From assembly GCA_900757285.1 (NCBI GenBank), contig CAAENI010000109.1:1-7424 (forward strand): DNA of 7,424 bases. Direction: 5' to 3'. The notes under the pieces are model-generated. The model was not told the origin of the DNA. It saw only the letters and a list, made by a program, of their open reading frames with translations, and did no database searches. This stretch comes from an uncultured Collinsella sp. Its GTDB lineage: Bacteria > Actinomycetota > Coriobacteriia > Coriobacteriales > Coriobacteriaceae. Positions 1 to 6,374 of this stretch are shown here, in pieces (the first letter of the stretch is position 1; each line of letters starts with the position of its first letter). Made by a program: the position numbers and the translations under genes.

Positions 1-1341
1 CGCGTCCTGGATGCTCTCACGCGGAGCCACCGCACTGCCATCGCGCACGATCGGCACCAGCAGCTCGCGATACTCAAGTTCGGACACGTCGGTCACCAGG
101 GCGGCATCGTTCACGGCCACAAGGGTATTGCCGCGCGCGGCGCCCTCCCCTGCCAGATGGTCCTCGTCATAAATCATGTCGCAAACCGGGCCGCCAAAGC
201 CGTCGTAATAGCGTCGTACGCGCTGAACACCGGGAATTGTGCGCTTGTAGGGCTGCTCGGAGAGCTTCACCACCGGCGTCCACGGGTCCGTCTCACTCGC
301 ACGGCGGGCGGAAAGCTTGTACACGCCGCCCAGCGCCGGCTGGTCATAGCAGGTCGCAAGCTTGGTACCCACGCCAAAGCTATCGATGGGCGCGCCCTGG
401 TCGAGCAGTGACTGAATCGTGTACTCATCCAGATCGTTAGAAACCGAGATCCCCACATAGGGCAGGCCCTCGGCATCAAAACGGCCACGAACATACTTGG
501 AGAGCTTGGCGAGGTCGCCCGAGTCAATGCGAATAGCCGACAGACGCTCGCCCACCGCCTCCATCTCCTTGGCAACCGTAATGGCATGCTCGCAACCCTC
601 GCGTACGTCGTAGGTGTCGATGAGCAGCGTGCAATTCTTGGGGCTCGACTTGGCAAAGGCGCGGAAGGCCTCGAGCTCGGAGTCGAAGCTCATGACCCAG
701 CTGTGCGCATGCGTGCCAAAGACGGGAATACCGTAGCGGCGGCCGGCGAGCACATTGGACGTAGAGGAGCAGCCGGCAACGTAGCTCGCGCGCGCGACGG
801 CCAGCCCGCCATCGGGACCCTGGGCGCGGCGCAGGCCAAACTCGGCAACGGGACGGCCGTCCGCCGCCAGCACCACGCGCGCCGTCTTGGTGGCGACAAG
901 CGTCTGGAACCCAACGATGTTGAGCAGCGCCGTCTCAAGCAGCTGGCACTCCAGCGCGGGGCCGGTGACGCGAACCATGGGCTCGCGCGGAAAGACGAGC
1001 TCGCCCTCGGGCACGGCGTCGATGTTTACATGCGCACGAAAATCGCGCAGGTAGTCGAGGAATCCAGGCTTGAACATCGCGCCGCCGGCCGGGGCCTGGA
1101 GCGAGGCGAGGTAGTCGATGTCCTCGGGCGTAAAGCGCAGATTCTCGACCAGCTCGGGCAGTTCGGCGGTGCCGCACATGACGGCATAGGCGCTGCCAAA
1201 AGGATGGTCGCGGTAAAACGCGGTAAAACAACCCTGCTCATTGGCCTTGCCGCTCTCCCACAGGCCCTGGGCCATAGTGAGCTCGTACAGATCGGTGAGC
1301 ATTGCAATGTCGGTGGGATGCGAGATGTCGGTCAAAGCCAT
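1..1341 (-). CDS. pncB: Nicotinate phosphoribosyltransferase, 3' end cut by window edge
   Basis: The enzyme joins nicotinate to PRPP, with ATP hydrolysis, to give nicotinate mononucleotide, the entry step of the Preiss-Handler NAD salvage route in the cytoplasm. The frame is open from the ATG at 1341 to base 1, giving 447 residues; the family usually has about 480-490, so a short C-terminus lies outside. Seen in sequence: an N-terminal LTDLYELTMAQG segment (about residues 15-26) typical of the family; FGTHAHSW (208-215), whose H213 fits the conserved autophosphorylated histidine; IRIDSGDL (270-277) and DSFGVGTK (320-327), PRPP/phosphate-binding motifs; and YYDGFGGP near 400. The start is set by GAAAGG seven bases upstream of the ATG and by the correct N-terminus. 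It lies 84 nt after the stop of the preceding small membrane protein gene, with no terminator seen between, so co-transcription is likely. A long plus-strand open frame across this region is only its antisense shadow. Confidence 0.96.
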   Translation of the reverse strand, partial: MALTDISHPTDIAMLTDLYELTMAQGLWESGKANEQGCFTAFYRDHPFGSAYAVMCGTAELPELVENLRFTPEDIDYLASLQAPAGGAMFKPGFLDYLRDFRAHVNIDAVPEGELVFPREPMVRVTGPALECQLLETALLNIVGFQTLVATKTARVVLAADGRPVAEFGLRRAQGPDGGLAVARASYVAGCSSTSNVLAGRRYGIPVFGTHAHSWVMSFDSELEAFRAFAKSSPKNCTLLIDTYDVREGCEHAITVAKEMEAVGERLSAIRIDSGDLAKLSKYVRGRFDAEGLPYVGISVSNDLDEYTIQSLLDQGAPIDSFGVGTKLATCYDQPALGGVYKLSARRASETDPWTPVVKLSEQPYKRTIPGVQRVRRYYDGFGGPVCDMIYDEDHLAGEGAARGNTLVAVNDAALVTDVSELEYRELLVPIVRDGSAVAPRESIQDA

Positions 1342-1425
1342 GGGGCGACCTTTCGGATGCGTTGTGCAGAGGTTGAGGGTTGGAAAAGGGCAGAGTGTTC
1401 GGGCATGGCACCCAGCGCGAATGGG

Positions 1426-1866
1426 CTAGAGCAGGCCCATGCTGGTCAGGATCGTGTAGCCCATAAAGATGACAAACGCGATGAGGGCAAGGACAATGAT
1501 GATTTTTTGAGCCGGCGCCATGCCAGGGATCTCGTTCTCGCCCGTAGGCTCCTTGGAGGTGACCATGCGCTGGGCAAAGGTCATCTCGTCACGGCTCGGC
1601 TTGGGCTCGACGGACTTGGAACGAGCGACCTTTTTAGGCTGAGGTTTAGGTGCGGTGGGCGCGGGCTTCGCGGCGGCGGGCTTGGGCGCGGGGGCGACGT
1701 TCGCGGCGGCCTCCTCGGCCTTCTCGCGCTCGGCACGCAGGGCGGCCAGCTCCTCACGCTCGCGGCGTGCCTCTTCCTGGGCCTCGCGACGAGCTTTCTC
1801 GGCGCGGAGCTCTTCCAACTCGGCGCGTTCCTCGGCAGACAGTGGTTGGGACTCAAGCTTGGCCAT
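1426..1866 (-). CDS. Unknown small protein: coiled coil, Pro/Ala/Lys linker, C-terminal membrane anchor
   Basis: I do not recognise a family. The 146-residue product has three parts. Residues 11-55 are almost all E, R, K, A and L, a likely long charged helix or coiled coil. Residues 57-95 are a Pro/Ala/Lys-rich, probably disordered linker. After a short segment (96-119), a single hydrophobic stretch at 121-143 (IIIVLALIAFVIFMGYTIL) forms a membrane helix almost at the C-terminus. There is no signal peptide, so a tail-anchored protein with its helix in the cytoplasm is the simplest topology (inference). The ATG at 1866 is chosen because AAAGGG lies seven bases upstream. An in-frame start 12 codons earlier would sit inside the tRNA terminator hairpin and is rejected. 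The gene lies between tRNA-Ala and pncB on the same strand. It could be a scaffold or envelope-associated protein, but nothing in the sequence gives a function. Confidence 0.8.
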   Translation of the reverse strand: MAKLESQPLSAEERAELEELRAEKARREAQEEARREREELAALRAEREKAEEAAANVAPAPKPAAAKPAPTAPKPQPKKVARSKSVEPKPSRDEMTFAQRMVTSKEPTGENEIPGMAPAQKIIIVLALIAFVIFMGYTILTSMGLL

Positions 1867-1884
1867 GGTACAGCCCTTTCTTTT

Positions 1885-1915
1885 AAAAAAAGCCGCCGAC
1901 ACAATGTCAGCGGCT
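1885..1915 (-). terminator. Rho-independent terminator of tRNA-Ala
   Basis: On the minus strand AGCCGCTGACA pairs with TGTCGGCGGCT (11 pairs, one G-T) around a TTG loop and is followed by a run of T. It starts 15 nt after the tRNA. Its T-run ends only 18 nt before the ATG of the downstream small protein, so it could also act as a leaky attenuator for that gene. Confidence 0.88.
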
Positions 1916-1930
1916 TATCAAATCCAAGGG

Positions 1931-2003
1931 TGGAGACGAAGGGAGTCGAACCCTCGGCCTCTGCCATGCGACGGCAGCGCTCTCCCAACTGAGCTACGTC
2001 CCC
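1931..2003 (-). tRNA. tRNA-Ala, anticodon CGC
   Basis: The 73 nt fold into a full cloverleaf: a 7-bp acceptor stem GGGGACG/CGTCTCC, D-arm GCTC/GAGC, anticodon stem CTGCC/GGCAG around loop GTCGCAT, variable loop AGGCC, and T-arm GAGGG/CCCTT around TTCGACT. The loop places CGC at positions 34-36, reading the alanine codon GCG. The G3:U70 wobble pair, the main alanine identity element, is present in the acceptor stem, and the discriminator base is A. The 3' CCA is not fully encoded (CCC follows), so it must be added after transcription. It has its own promoter upstream and a terminator downstream. Confidence 0.97.
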
Positions 2004-2016
2004 AGGACAAGTCGAT

Positions 2017-2044
2017 ATTTTACCTACGGCTCGCCAACTGTCAA
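2017..2044 (-). promoter_or_regulatory. Sigma70-type promoter of tRNA-Ala
   Basis: On the minus strand a perfect TTGACA (2039-2044) is separated by 16 bp from TAAAAT (2017-2022), five of six matches to the consensus -10. Transcription would start roughly 7 nt later, a few bases before the tRNA 5' end at 2003. It is the only good promoter seen ahead of tRNA-Ala, the small membrane protein gene and pncB. Confidence 0.8.
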
Positions 2045-2108
2045 CGCCCAATACCCAGTCTTTTTGGGACGCGGCTATTTTGACAACTTTTCGAGCAGGC
2101 GATCCTCT

Positions 2109-2146
2109 CGATGATTTTTTTAATCCCCGTCCCAGAAAAATCATCG
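2109..2146. repeat. Inverted repeat after the radical SAM gene
   Basis: CGATGATTTTT (2109-2119) and AAAAATCATCG (2136-2146) are perfect 11-bp inverted arms around a 16-nt loop. It lies 9 nt past the stop codon of the radical SAM gene. The A/T tracts sit inside the stem next to the loop and no T-run follows on either strand, so it is not a canonical intrinsic terminator. It may be an mRNA 3'-end stabiliser or a weak terminator. Confidence 0.55.
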
Positions 2147-2155
2147 GCGAGCGCA

Positions 2156-3094
2156 CTACTTTGCGCTGGTGAGGACGCCGGTGGTGTCGAACGCCGGGGT
2201 GAAGCTCTCGTCTACCGCTCCACCTTCTTGCCAAAACATCGTCGTAAAGCCCAGGTCGTCGGCATGGTCGAGCACCTGCTCGTACTCCTCGCGCGTCACG
2301 GCGCGCGCCAGGTCGCCGCCTTGTTCGCGCATGAGGGCATTGGGCGTGTACTGGTTCATGACCGAGATCGGCACGTCGCCCATCGTCTGCCACACCAGGT
2401 CCAACACGCGGCACGAATCGTCCGCATGCCCCGGCAGCACCAGATGACGCACGATTATGCCGCGCTTCATGAGCCCGTCCCCGTCTACCAGCTCTCCCCC
2501 GCGGCGCTCAATTTCGCGCGCCATCTGGGCCAGACCCGACACAGCCACGCGCGGGTAGTCCTTAATATGAGAGAGTGACTGCGCAAGCGCCGCATTGGCA
2601 TACTTAAAGTCGGTAAGCCACACGTCGACCAAATCGCCGAGCGCCGCCACGGCACTCGCACGCTCATAACCGCTCGTGTTGTAGACGATTGGAATGACCA
2701 GTCCGCGCTCCCGAGCTGCGGCAATCGCGGCCGGCAGCAGGTGAGCATAATGCGTCGCCGTCACCAGATTGATGTTATTGGCACCTTGGTCCTGCAGCTC
2801 CAGCATAATCTCGACCAGGCGCTCGGGCGAAATCTCAAGCCCAAAATTGCCCGTCGAGATCTCGTGGTTCTGGCAATAGATACATTTGAGCGAACAGCCG
2901 CTAAAGAAAATCGTCCCCGAGCCGGCCTCGCCCGAAATGGGCGGCTCCTCCCACATATGGAGCGCCGCGCGGGCCACCTTGAGCGTGTCATCGGCACCGC
3001 ATACGCCGTGCGCACCCTCGTCGCGCACCGCACCGCAACGGCGCGGACACAAATGGCAGGCGGGCGAAAAAAGTTCGGTCAACGGCGTCGACAT
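2156..3094 (-). CDS. Radical SAM protein, PflX/COG1313 type
   Basis: This 312-residue protein belongs to the PFL-activase-related branch of the radical SAM superfamily, which uses a [4Fe-4S] cluster to cleave S-adenosylmethionine; the substrate of this subgroup is not established. Seen in sequence: the cluster motif C-x3-C-x2-C (CSLKCIYC, C67, C71, C74) in the context FFSGCSLKCIYCQNHEIS typical of COG1313. There is also an N-terminal cysteine set (C13, C16, C20, C32; CHLCPRRCG) that could bind a further metal or cluster. LPGHADDS and MNQYTPN later in the chain fit the same family. The ATG at 3094 is preferred, with GGAG nine bases upstream; a TTG five codons earlier would itself overlap that ribosome site. 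It stands alone: no glycyl-radical enzyme or AMMECR1/Memo gene is in the window, so there is no partner to suggest a substrate. Confidence 0.9.
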   Translation of the reverse strand: MSTPLTELFSPACHLCPRRCGAVRDEGAHGVCGADDTLKVARAALHMWEEPPISGEAGSGTIFFSGCSLKCIYCQNHEISTGNFGLEISPERLVEIMLELQDQGANNINLVTATHYAHLLPAAIAAARERGLVIPIVYNTSGYERASAVAALGDLVDVWLTDFKYANAALAQSLSHIKDYPRVAVSGLAQMAREIERRGGELVDGDGLMKRGIIVRHLVLPGHADDSCRVLDLVWQTMGDVPISVMNQYTPNALMREQGGDLARAVTREEYEQVLDHADDLGFTTMFWQEGGAVDESFTPAFDTTGVLTSAK

Positions 3095-3177
3095 AAAAAC
3101 ATGCTCCAAAACAACGATTCAGCAGCTCAAACGTAAAGGGACCAACCGCACAGACGGCTCGAGCCCAAGGCGCCGTA

Positions 3178-3206
3178 ATCGTCCGACACGATTTTTGTAA
3201 TGTCAA
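3178..3206 (-). promoter_or_regulatory. Possible promoter of the radical SAM gene
   Basis: A perfect minus-strand TTGACA (3201-3206) is followed after 17 bp by GACGAT (3178-3183), only three of six matches to a -10. It lies about 85 nt ahead of the gene. A short inverted repeat, AATCGT (3178-3183) with ACGATT (3188-3193), overlaps the -10 and spacer and could be an operator. The good -35 and poor -10 make the call tentative. Confidence 0.35.
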
Positions 3207-3208
3207 GA

Positions 3209-3237
3209 CTGGAATCGATAAAGTGCCGCTTTATGAT
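3209..3237 (+). promoter_or_regulatory. Possible promoter of the non-coding RNA
   Basis: TATGAT (3232-3237) matches five of six bases of a -10. The best -35 at 17-bp spacing is CTGGAA (3209-3214), a weak match. Transcription would begin near 3244, just before the structured RNA. It sits back to back with the minus-strand TTGACA at 3201-3206, so the two promoters would be divergent. Confidence 0.4.
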
Positions 3238-3243
3238 GTAGGT

Positions 3244-3388
3244 ATTCCGCCCCCCGCGGAGCAACTGGGTGAACCGTCGCGTTTATTTAGGGAGCCCACA
3301 CAGTCGTACCTAGTACAGGTATCCTTCGTTGTTAAGGACGCTGGAACAGTCGATGAGGGCACCCACCTGTTTTAGGTGGGTTCATTTT
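3244..3388 (+). ncRNA. ssrS: Structured non-coding RNA, candidate 6S RNA
   Basis: About 145 nt between a -10-like TATGAT and a strong terminator, with no plausible reading frame. By hand it folds as a long interrupted rod: GCCC (3249-3252) with GGGC (3357-3360); ACTG (3264-3267) with CAGT (3347-3350); CCG with TGG and GCGTTT (3279-3284) with GGACGC (3336-3341); AGGGA (3289-3293) with TCCTT (3322-3326); and a tip hairpin TACCT/AGGTA (3307-3321). An asymmetric bubble lies in the middle, on whose 3' side TCCTT can instead pair with AAGGA (3334-3338). 6S RNA, which binds and sequesters housekeeping RNA polymerase in stationary phase, has this rod-with-central-bubble plan. The end GGGCACCCACCT running into its own terminator resembles clostridial 6S RNAs as I remember them. 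That family match is an inference from fold and memory, not from a search; the existence of a terminated structured transcript is more certain than its name. Confidence 0.5.
3361..3388 (+). terminator. Rho-independent terminator of the non-coding RNA
   Basis: ACCCACCT (3361-3368) pairs perfectly with AGGTGGGT (3374-3381) around GTTTT and is followed by TCATTTT. No protein gene precedes it on the plus strand, which is the main evidence that a non-coding transcript ends here. Confidence 0.78.
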
Positions 3389-3400
3389 CGTAACGTGGGG

Positions 3401-3427
3401 GGTGGTTTTTATTTGCCGAAAACCACC
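3401..3427. repeat. Inverted repeat upstream of the wecA-like gene
   Basis: GGTGGTTTT (3401-3409) and AAAACCACC (3419-3427) form a perfect 9-bp stem with a 9-nt loop. As with the repeat at 2109-2146, the T tract is on the 5' arm, so it does not read as an intrinsic terminator on either strand. Otherwise the 230 nt between the RNA terminator (3388) and the gene start at 3619 show no convincing gene and no clear promoter. Confidence 0.5.
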
Positions 3428-3618
3428 ATTACAGCCCATATGGATCCCCGCCGGTATCCCGACAATCCATCGACAACATCCCAATATCTGGTAAGCGCGT
3501 GATTATCGCTGCGTGCAATTCCATGCACCCCCCTTGGTCGAGTATCATGGTTCGGCTATGCCCTTTGCGCTTAGCAACCTTTGACCTTTTCCTTCGACGC
3601 TTGGCGGTTTTTAGATTC

Positions 3619-4818
3619 ATGGCTTCATCCCCGAGCTACATACCGTACCTATGCGTGGCAGCGGCGGCCTTTATCACGACCTTCCTCATGGTGCCCCTGG
3701 TCAAGCGCTTGGCAATTAAGCTCGACGCCGTCGACTATCCTTCTAAGCGCCGCATTAACACCAAGCCCATCCCGCGTTTGGGCGGAACGGCGGTGTTTTT
3801 GGGCCTGGTCGTTGCCTGCATTGTGCAAATCCTAGGCACCTGGCACCTAGGCTGGCCGCCCGTCCTGGTGCCGCACCCGCGCCTTCACATTAGCTATCCC
3901 ATGCTGGCGCTCTCCTTTACCGTCATCTTTGCGACCGGCGCTATCGACGACGTCATCCAGCTCAAGCCCAAGCAAAAGCTGGCCGGACAGGTCCTCGCTG
4001 CGCTCATCGCCTGCGTGGGTGGCCTGCGCATCGGCGTCATCGTCAACCCGTTTGCCCCCGGCGAAATCATGCTCGGATGGCTCGCCTACCCCATCACCGT
4101 GATCTATCTGGTGGCATTCACCAACATCATTAACCTCATCGACGGCCTCGACGGCTTGGCCACGGGCATCTGCGGCATCGCGTCGTTCACCATGTTTTCG
4201 ATGGCCGTTCTCTCGGGCCGCATCGACGCCGCCGCGCTCTCCATTGCGCTCTTTGGCGCCTGTCTGGCCTTTTTGCGCTACAACTTCAACCCCGCAAGCA
4301 TCTTCTTGGGCGACTCGGGGTCGCTGCTTCTGGGCTTTGCGCTGGGCTCCATCTCGCTGCTCAACGTGAGCCGCACCGCCGCGCTCACCTCGCTCATCAT
4401 CCCGCTCATCGTGGCCGGCGTGCCCATCATCGATACGTTTAGCGCCATCGTGCGCCGCAAGCGCGCCCACATTAGCATTGGGCAGGCCGACAAGGGCCAC
4501 ATCCACCACCGCCTCATTCAAGAGGGTTACAACCAAAAGCAGGCCGTACTACTCATCTATGCCTGGTGCATCATGCTTTCGGCCGGCGCCGCCGCGATTA
4601 ACCAGGTCGAAGTGCCCATGCGTGTGCTCATCTTTACCGTGCTCGCCATTGGCTCGGCGGCCTTTGCCAAGCACCTGCACCTGTTTGAACCCGTGCTACG
4701 CCACCATTACAACAAGCGCACGCATGAGGACGAGCTCGTCACCCCCGACGACCCCGCCTTTAAGCAGGAGGAGCAGGCAGCCGAGGAGCGCAAAGAAGAG
4801 CGCCACCACAAGCTCTAG
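3619..4818 (+). CDS. WecA/TagO-type polyprenyl-phosphate sugar-1-phosphate transferase
   Basis: This 399-residue membrane enzyme would transfer a sugar-1-phosphate (probably GlcNAc-1-P from UDP-GlcNAc) to undecaprenyl phosphate, the first step of teichoic-acid-like or other envelope polysaccharide synthesis. Seen in sequence: about ten or eleven hydrophobic segments; RINTKPIPRLGG (45-56) after the first one; GAIDDV with D110-D111; NLIDGLDGLATG (172-183); NPASIFLGDSGS (224-235); and RKRAHISIGQADKGHIHHRL (280-299), whose HIHH is the WecA/TagO/RgpG signature and separates it from MraY. The C-terminal 40 residues are highly charged (E, K, R, H) and probably cytoplasmic. The ATG at 3619 gives the family's normal N-terminus, though its ribosome site is weak (GGCGG, far upstream). 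In-frame starts at 3547 and 3499 are possible but add an atypical extension. wecA, tagO and rgpG cannot be told apart here, so no symbol is given. Confidence 0.92.
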   Translation: MASSPSYIPYLCVAAAAFITTFLMVPLVKRLAIKLDAVDYPSKRRINTKPIPRLGGTAVFLGLVVACIVQILGTWHLGWPPVLVPHPRLHISYPMLALSFTVIFATGAIDDVIQLKPKQKLAGQVLAALIACVGGLRIGVIVNPFAPGEIMLGWLAYPITVIYLVAFTNIINLIDGLDGLATGICGIASFTMFSMAVLSGRIDAAALSIALFGACLAFLRYNFNPASIFLGDSGSLLLGFALGSISLLNVSRTAALTSLIIPLIVAGVPIIDTFSAIVRRKRAHISIGQADKGHIHHRLIQEGYNQKQAVLLIYAWCIMLSAGAAAINQVEVPMRVLIFTVLAIGSAAFAKHLHLFEPVLRHHYNKRTHEDELVTPDDPAFKQEEQAAEERKEERHHKL

Positions 4819-4988
4819 GGCAAGCTGCCGAGAATGTGCCAAGGCACCGTTAGCCAAGCGCGGCCGCGCCGCACCCATCGCACATGCCGCACCACGCGCG
4901 TCCCTCTCCCGCCCCTCGCCTACTTACGCACCGCCTCTCTAATAAACACGCTATCATCTTGACCCATGAACATACGTTAGGAGCAATC

Positions 4989-6038
4989 ATGCCAAACGAG
5001 AACAGCTACGAAGTCGCGCTGCAAAAGAGCAACGCCATTCGCGAGGGCCTGGCCAAGACGCCCGAGAAGTTCACCATGCTCACCGGCGACCGCCCCACCG
5101 GCCGTCTGCACCTGGGCCACTACTTCGGTACCCTCAAGGGCCGCGTGGAGCTACAGAACATGGGTGCAAAGACCAACGTGCTCATCGCCGACTATCAGGT
5201 CATCACCGACCGCGACACCACCGAGCACATCCAGGACAACGTGTACAACATGGTCATGGACTACCTTGCCTGCGGCATTGACCCCAACAAGACCATGATC
5301 TACGCGCACTCCGCCGTGCCCGCCGCCAACCAGCTCATGCTGCCGTTCCTGTCGCTGGTCTCCGAGGCCGAGCTGGCGCGCAACCCCACCGTCAAGGCCG
5401 AGATGGAGGCCTCGGGCCACGAGCTCACCGGCCTTCTGCTCACCTACCCGGTGCATCAGGCCTGCGACATCCTGTTCTGCAAGGGCAACGTCGTGCCCGT
5501 CGGCCGCGACCAGCTGCCGCACATCGAGCTCACCCGCACCATCGCCCGCCGCTTTAACAACCGCTACGGCAAGGTGTTCCCCGAGGTCGACGCGCTGCTG
5601 TCCGAGACCCCGCTGCTGCCGGGCCTGGACGGTCGCAAGATGAGCAAGAGCTACGGCAACGCCATCAACATCTCGATGACCGCCGAGGAAACGGCCAAAC
5701 GCATCAAGAAGAGCCAGACCGACTCCGAGCGCATGATCACGTTCGATCCCGAGAACCGCCCCGGCGTGTCTGGCCTGCTTTCAACAGCCGCCATCTGCAC
5801 CGGCCGTTCCGAAGTCGAGATTGCCGAGGAGATTGGCATGGGCGGCTCCGGCCAGCTCAAGAAGTACGTGACCGAGGCCGTCAACGAGTACTTCGCACCT
5901 ATCCGCGAGCGTCGCCAGCGCTACGAGAACGATCTGGACTATGTGAAGGACGTCCTGCATGAGGGCAACCGTCGCGCCAATGAGATCGCCGAGCAGACCC
6001 TGGCCGAGGTTCAGGACGCCATGGGCATGGTGTACTAG
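4989..6038 (+). CDS. trpS: Tryptophanyl-tRNA synthetase
   Basis: This class Ic aminoacyl-tRNA synthetase activates tryptophan with ATP and charges tRNA-Trp in the cytoplasm. The 349-residue length is normal for the family. Seen in sequence: TGDRPTGRLHLGHYFG (32-47) with the HIGH-type signature HLGH at 41-44; PVGRDQLPHIELTR (170-183), the conserved segment of bacterial TrpRS; and LDGRKMSKSYGN (213-224) with the second ATP-binding signature KMSKS at 217-221. The ATG at 4989 has an excellent AGGAG five bases upstream. It begins 170 nt after the wecA-like gene; no terminator separates them, and a TATCAT at 4952-4957 lacks a good -35, so partial co-transcription is possible. No T-box, leader peptide or attenuator is apparent in that gap. 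The gene ends in its own terminator. Confidence 0.98.
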   Translation: MPNENSYEVALQKSNAIREGLAKTPEKFTMLTGDRPTGRLHLGHYFGTLKGRVELQNMGAKTNVLIADYQVITDRDTTEHIQDNVYNMVMDYLACGIDPNKTMIYAHSAVPAANQLMLPFLSLVSEAELARNPTVKAEMEASGHELTGLLLTYPVHQACDILFCKGNVVPVGRDQLPHIELTRTIARRFNNRYGKVFPEVDALLSETPLLPGLDGRKMSKSYGNAINISMTAEETAKRIKKSQTDSERMITFDPENRPGVSGLLSTAAICTGRSEVEIAEEIGMGGSGQLKKYVTEAVNEYFAPIRERRQRYENDLDYVKDVLHEGNRRANEIAEQTLAEVQDAMGMVY

Positions 6039-6073
6039 ACCGATTTGTTGGCTTGAGCTTTCGATTGCTTTAG

Positions 6074-6101
6074 GGCGGGCGCTACGGCGTCCGCCTTTTT
6101 T
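6074..6101 (+). terminator. Rho-independent terminator of trpS
   Basis: GGCGGGCGC (6074-6082) pairs with GCGTCCGCC (6087-6095), nine pairs with one G-T, closed by a TACG tetraloop and followed by six T. It starts 36 nt after the trpS stop codon. Confidence 0.93.
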
Positions 6102-6148
6102 GGAGCCGGACCGCTTCAGCTCCATCCATCACACTCTCCCGACAAACA

Positions 6149-6190
6149 GGAACAGGCCCGCCGGCAGTTAGCTGCCAGCGGGCCTGTTCC
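6149..6190. repeat. Long perfect hairpin, possible minus-strand or bidirectional terminator
   Basis: A 13-bp perfect outer stem GGAACAGGCCCGC/GCGGGCCTGTTCC, one C-A mismatch, then a 5-bp inner stem GGCAG/CTGCC around TTAG: 18 pairs in 42 nt, by far the strongest local structure. On the minus strand it is followed by TGTTTGTC, a poor T-tract, so a terminator for transcripts leaving the alkyltransferase gene is possible but not canonical. It could also be a dispersed palindromic repeat. Confidence 0.7.
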
Positions 6191-6238
6191 CGAAGTACAC
6201 CGTTGAATCGCACAGAGGGGAGGGATGCGAATCAAACT

Positions 6239-6280
6239 CAACAGGGCAGGCTTTTTCATCGCCTATTGCCTGCTCCGTTG
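6239..6280. repeat. Imperfect inverted repeat
   Basis: CAACAGGGCAGGC (6239-6251) and GCCTGCTCCGTTG (6268-6280) pair over 13 positions with one mismatch and one G-T, around a 16-nt loop that begins with TTTTT. It overlaps the possible small frame at 6225-6284. No T-run follows on either strand. Confidence 0.5.
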
Positions 6281-6374
6281 CTGAAACCAATATAGTTCAC
6301 CGTGGCTTACTTTCTAGCGTCAAACTACCCCAACACACCTTCTCCATAAGTTAGCCCAGGTAAACCTGCAACGG

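Noticed and set aside
586..1992. 468-codon plus-strand open frame
   Set aside because: It runs antisense to pncB, the small membrane protein gene and tRNA-Ala. The minus-strand frame shows full pncB motifs, so this is a GC-rich shadow.
3429..3620. 63-codon basic minus-strand frame starting opposite the wecA-like start codon
   Set aside because: The KR-rich start looks attractive, but the second half has no pattern, there is no clear promoter, and its start codon overlaps the wecA-like start on the other strand.
3847..4536. 229-codon minus-strand open frame
   Set aside because: Antisense to the wecA-like gene; low-complexity D/E/G/V/A composition typical of a reversed GC-rich coding strand, with no domain.
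4858..4869. 12-bp palindrome GCGCGGCCGCGC between the wecA-like gene and trpS
   Set aside because: Short, made only of G and C in a GC-rich gap, with no T-run or second copy; likely chance.
4819..4988. T-box or tryptophan leader ahead of trpS
   Set aside because: No terminator-antiterminator pair, no T-box-like sequence and no Trp-rich leader peptide could be found in the 170 nt.
5151..5522. 123-codon minus-strand frame inside trpS
   Set aside because: Shadow of the trpS coding sequence; G/V/H-rich composition without motifs.
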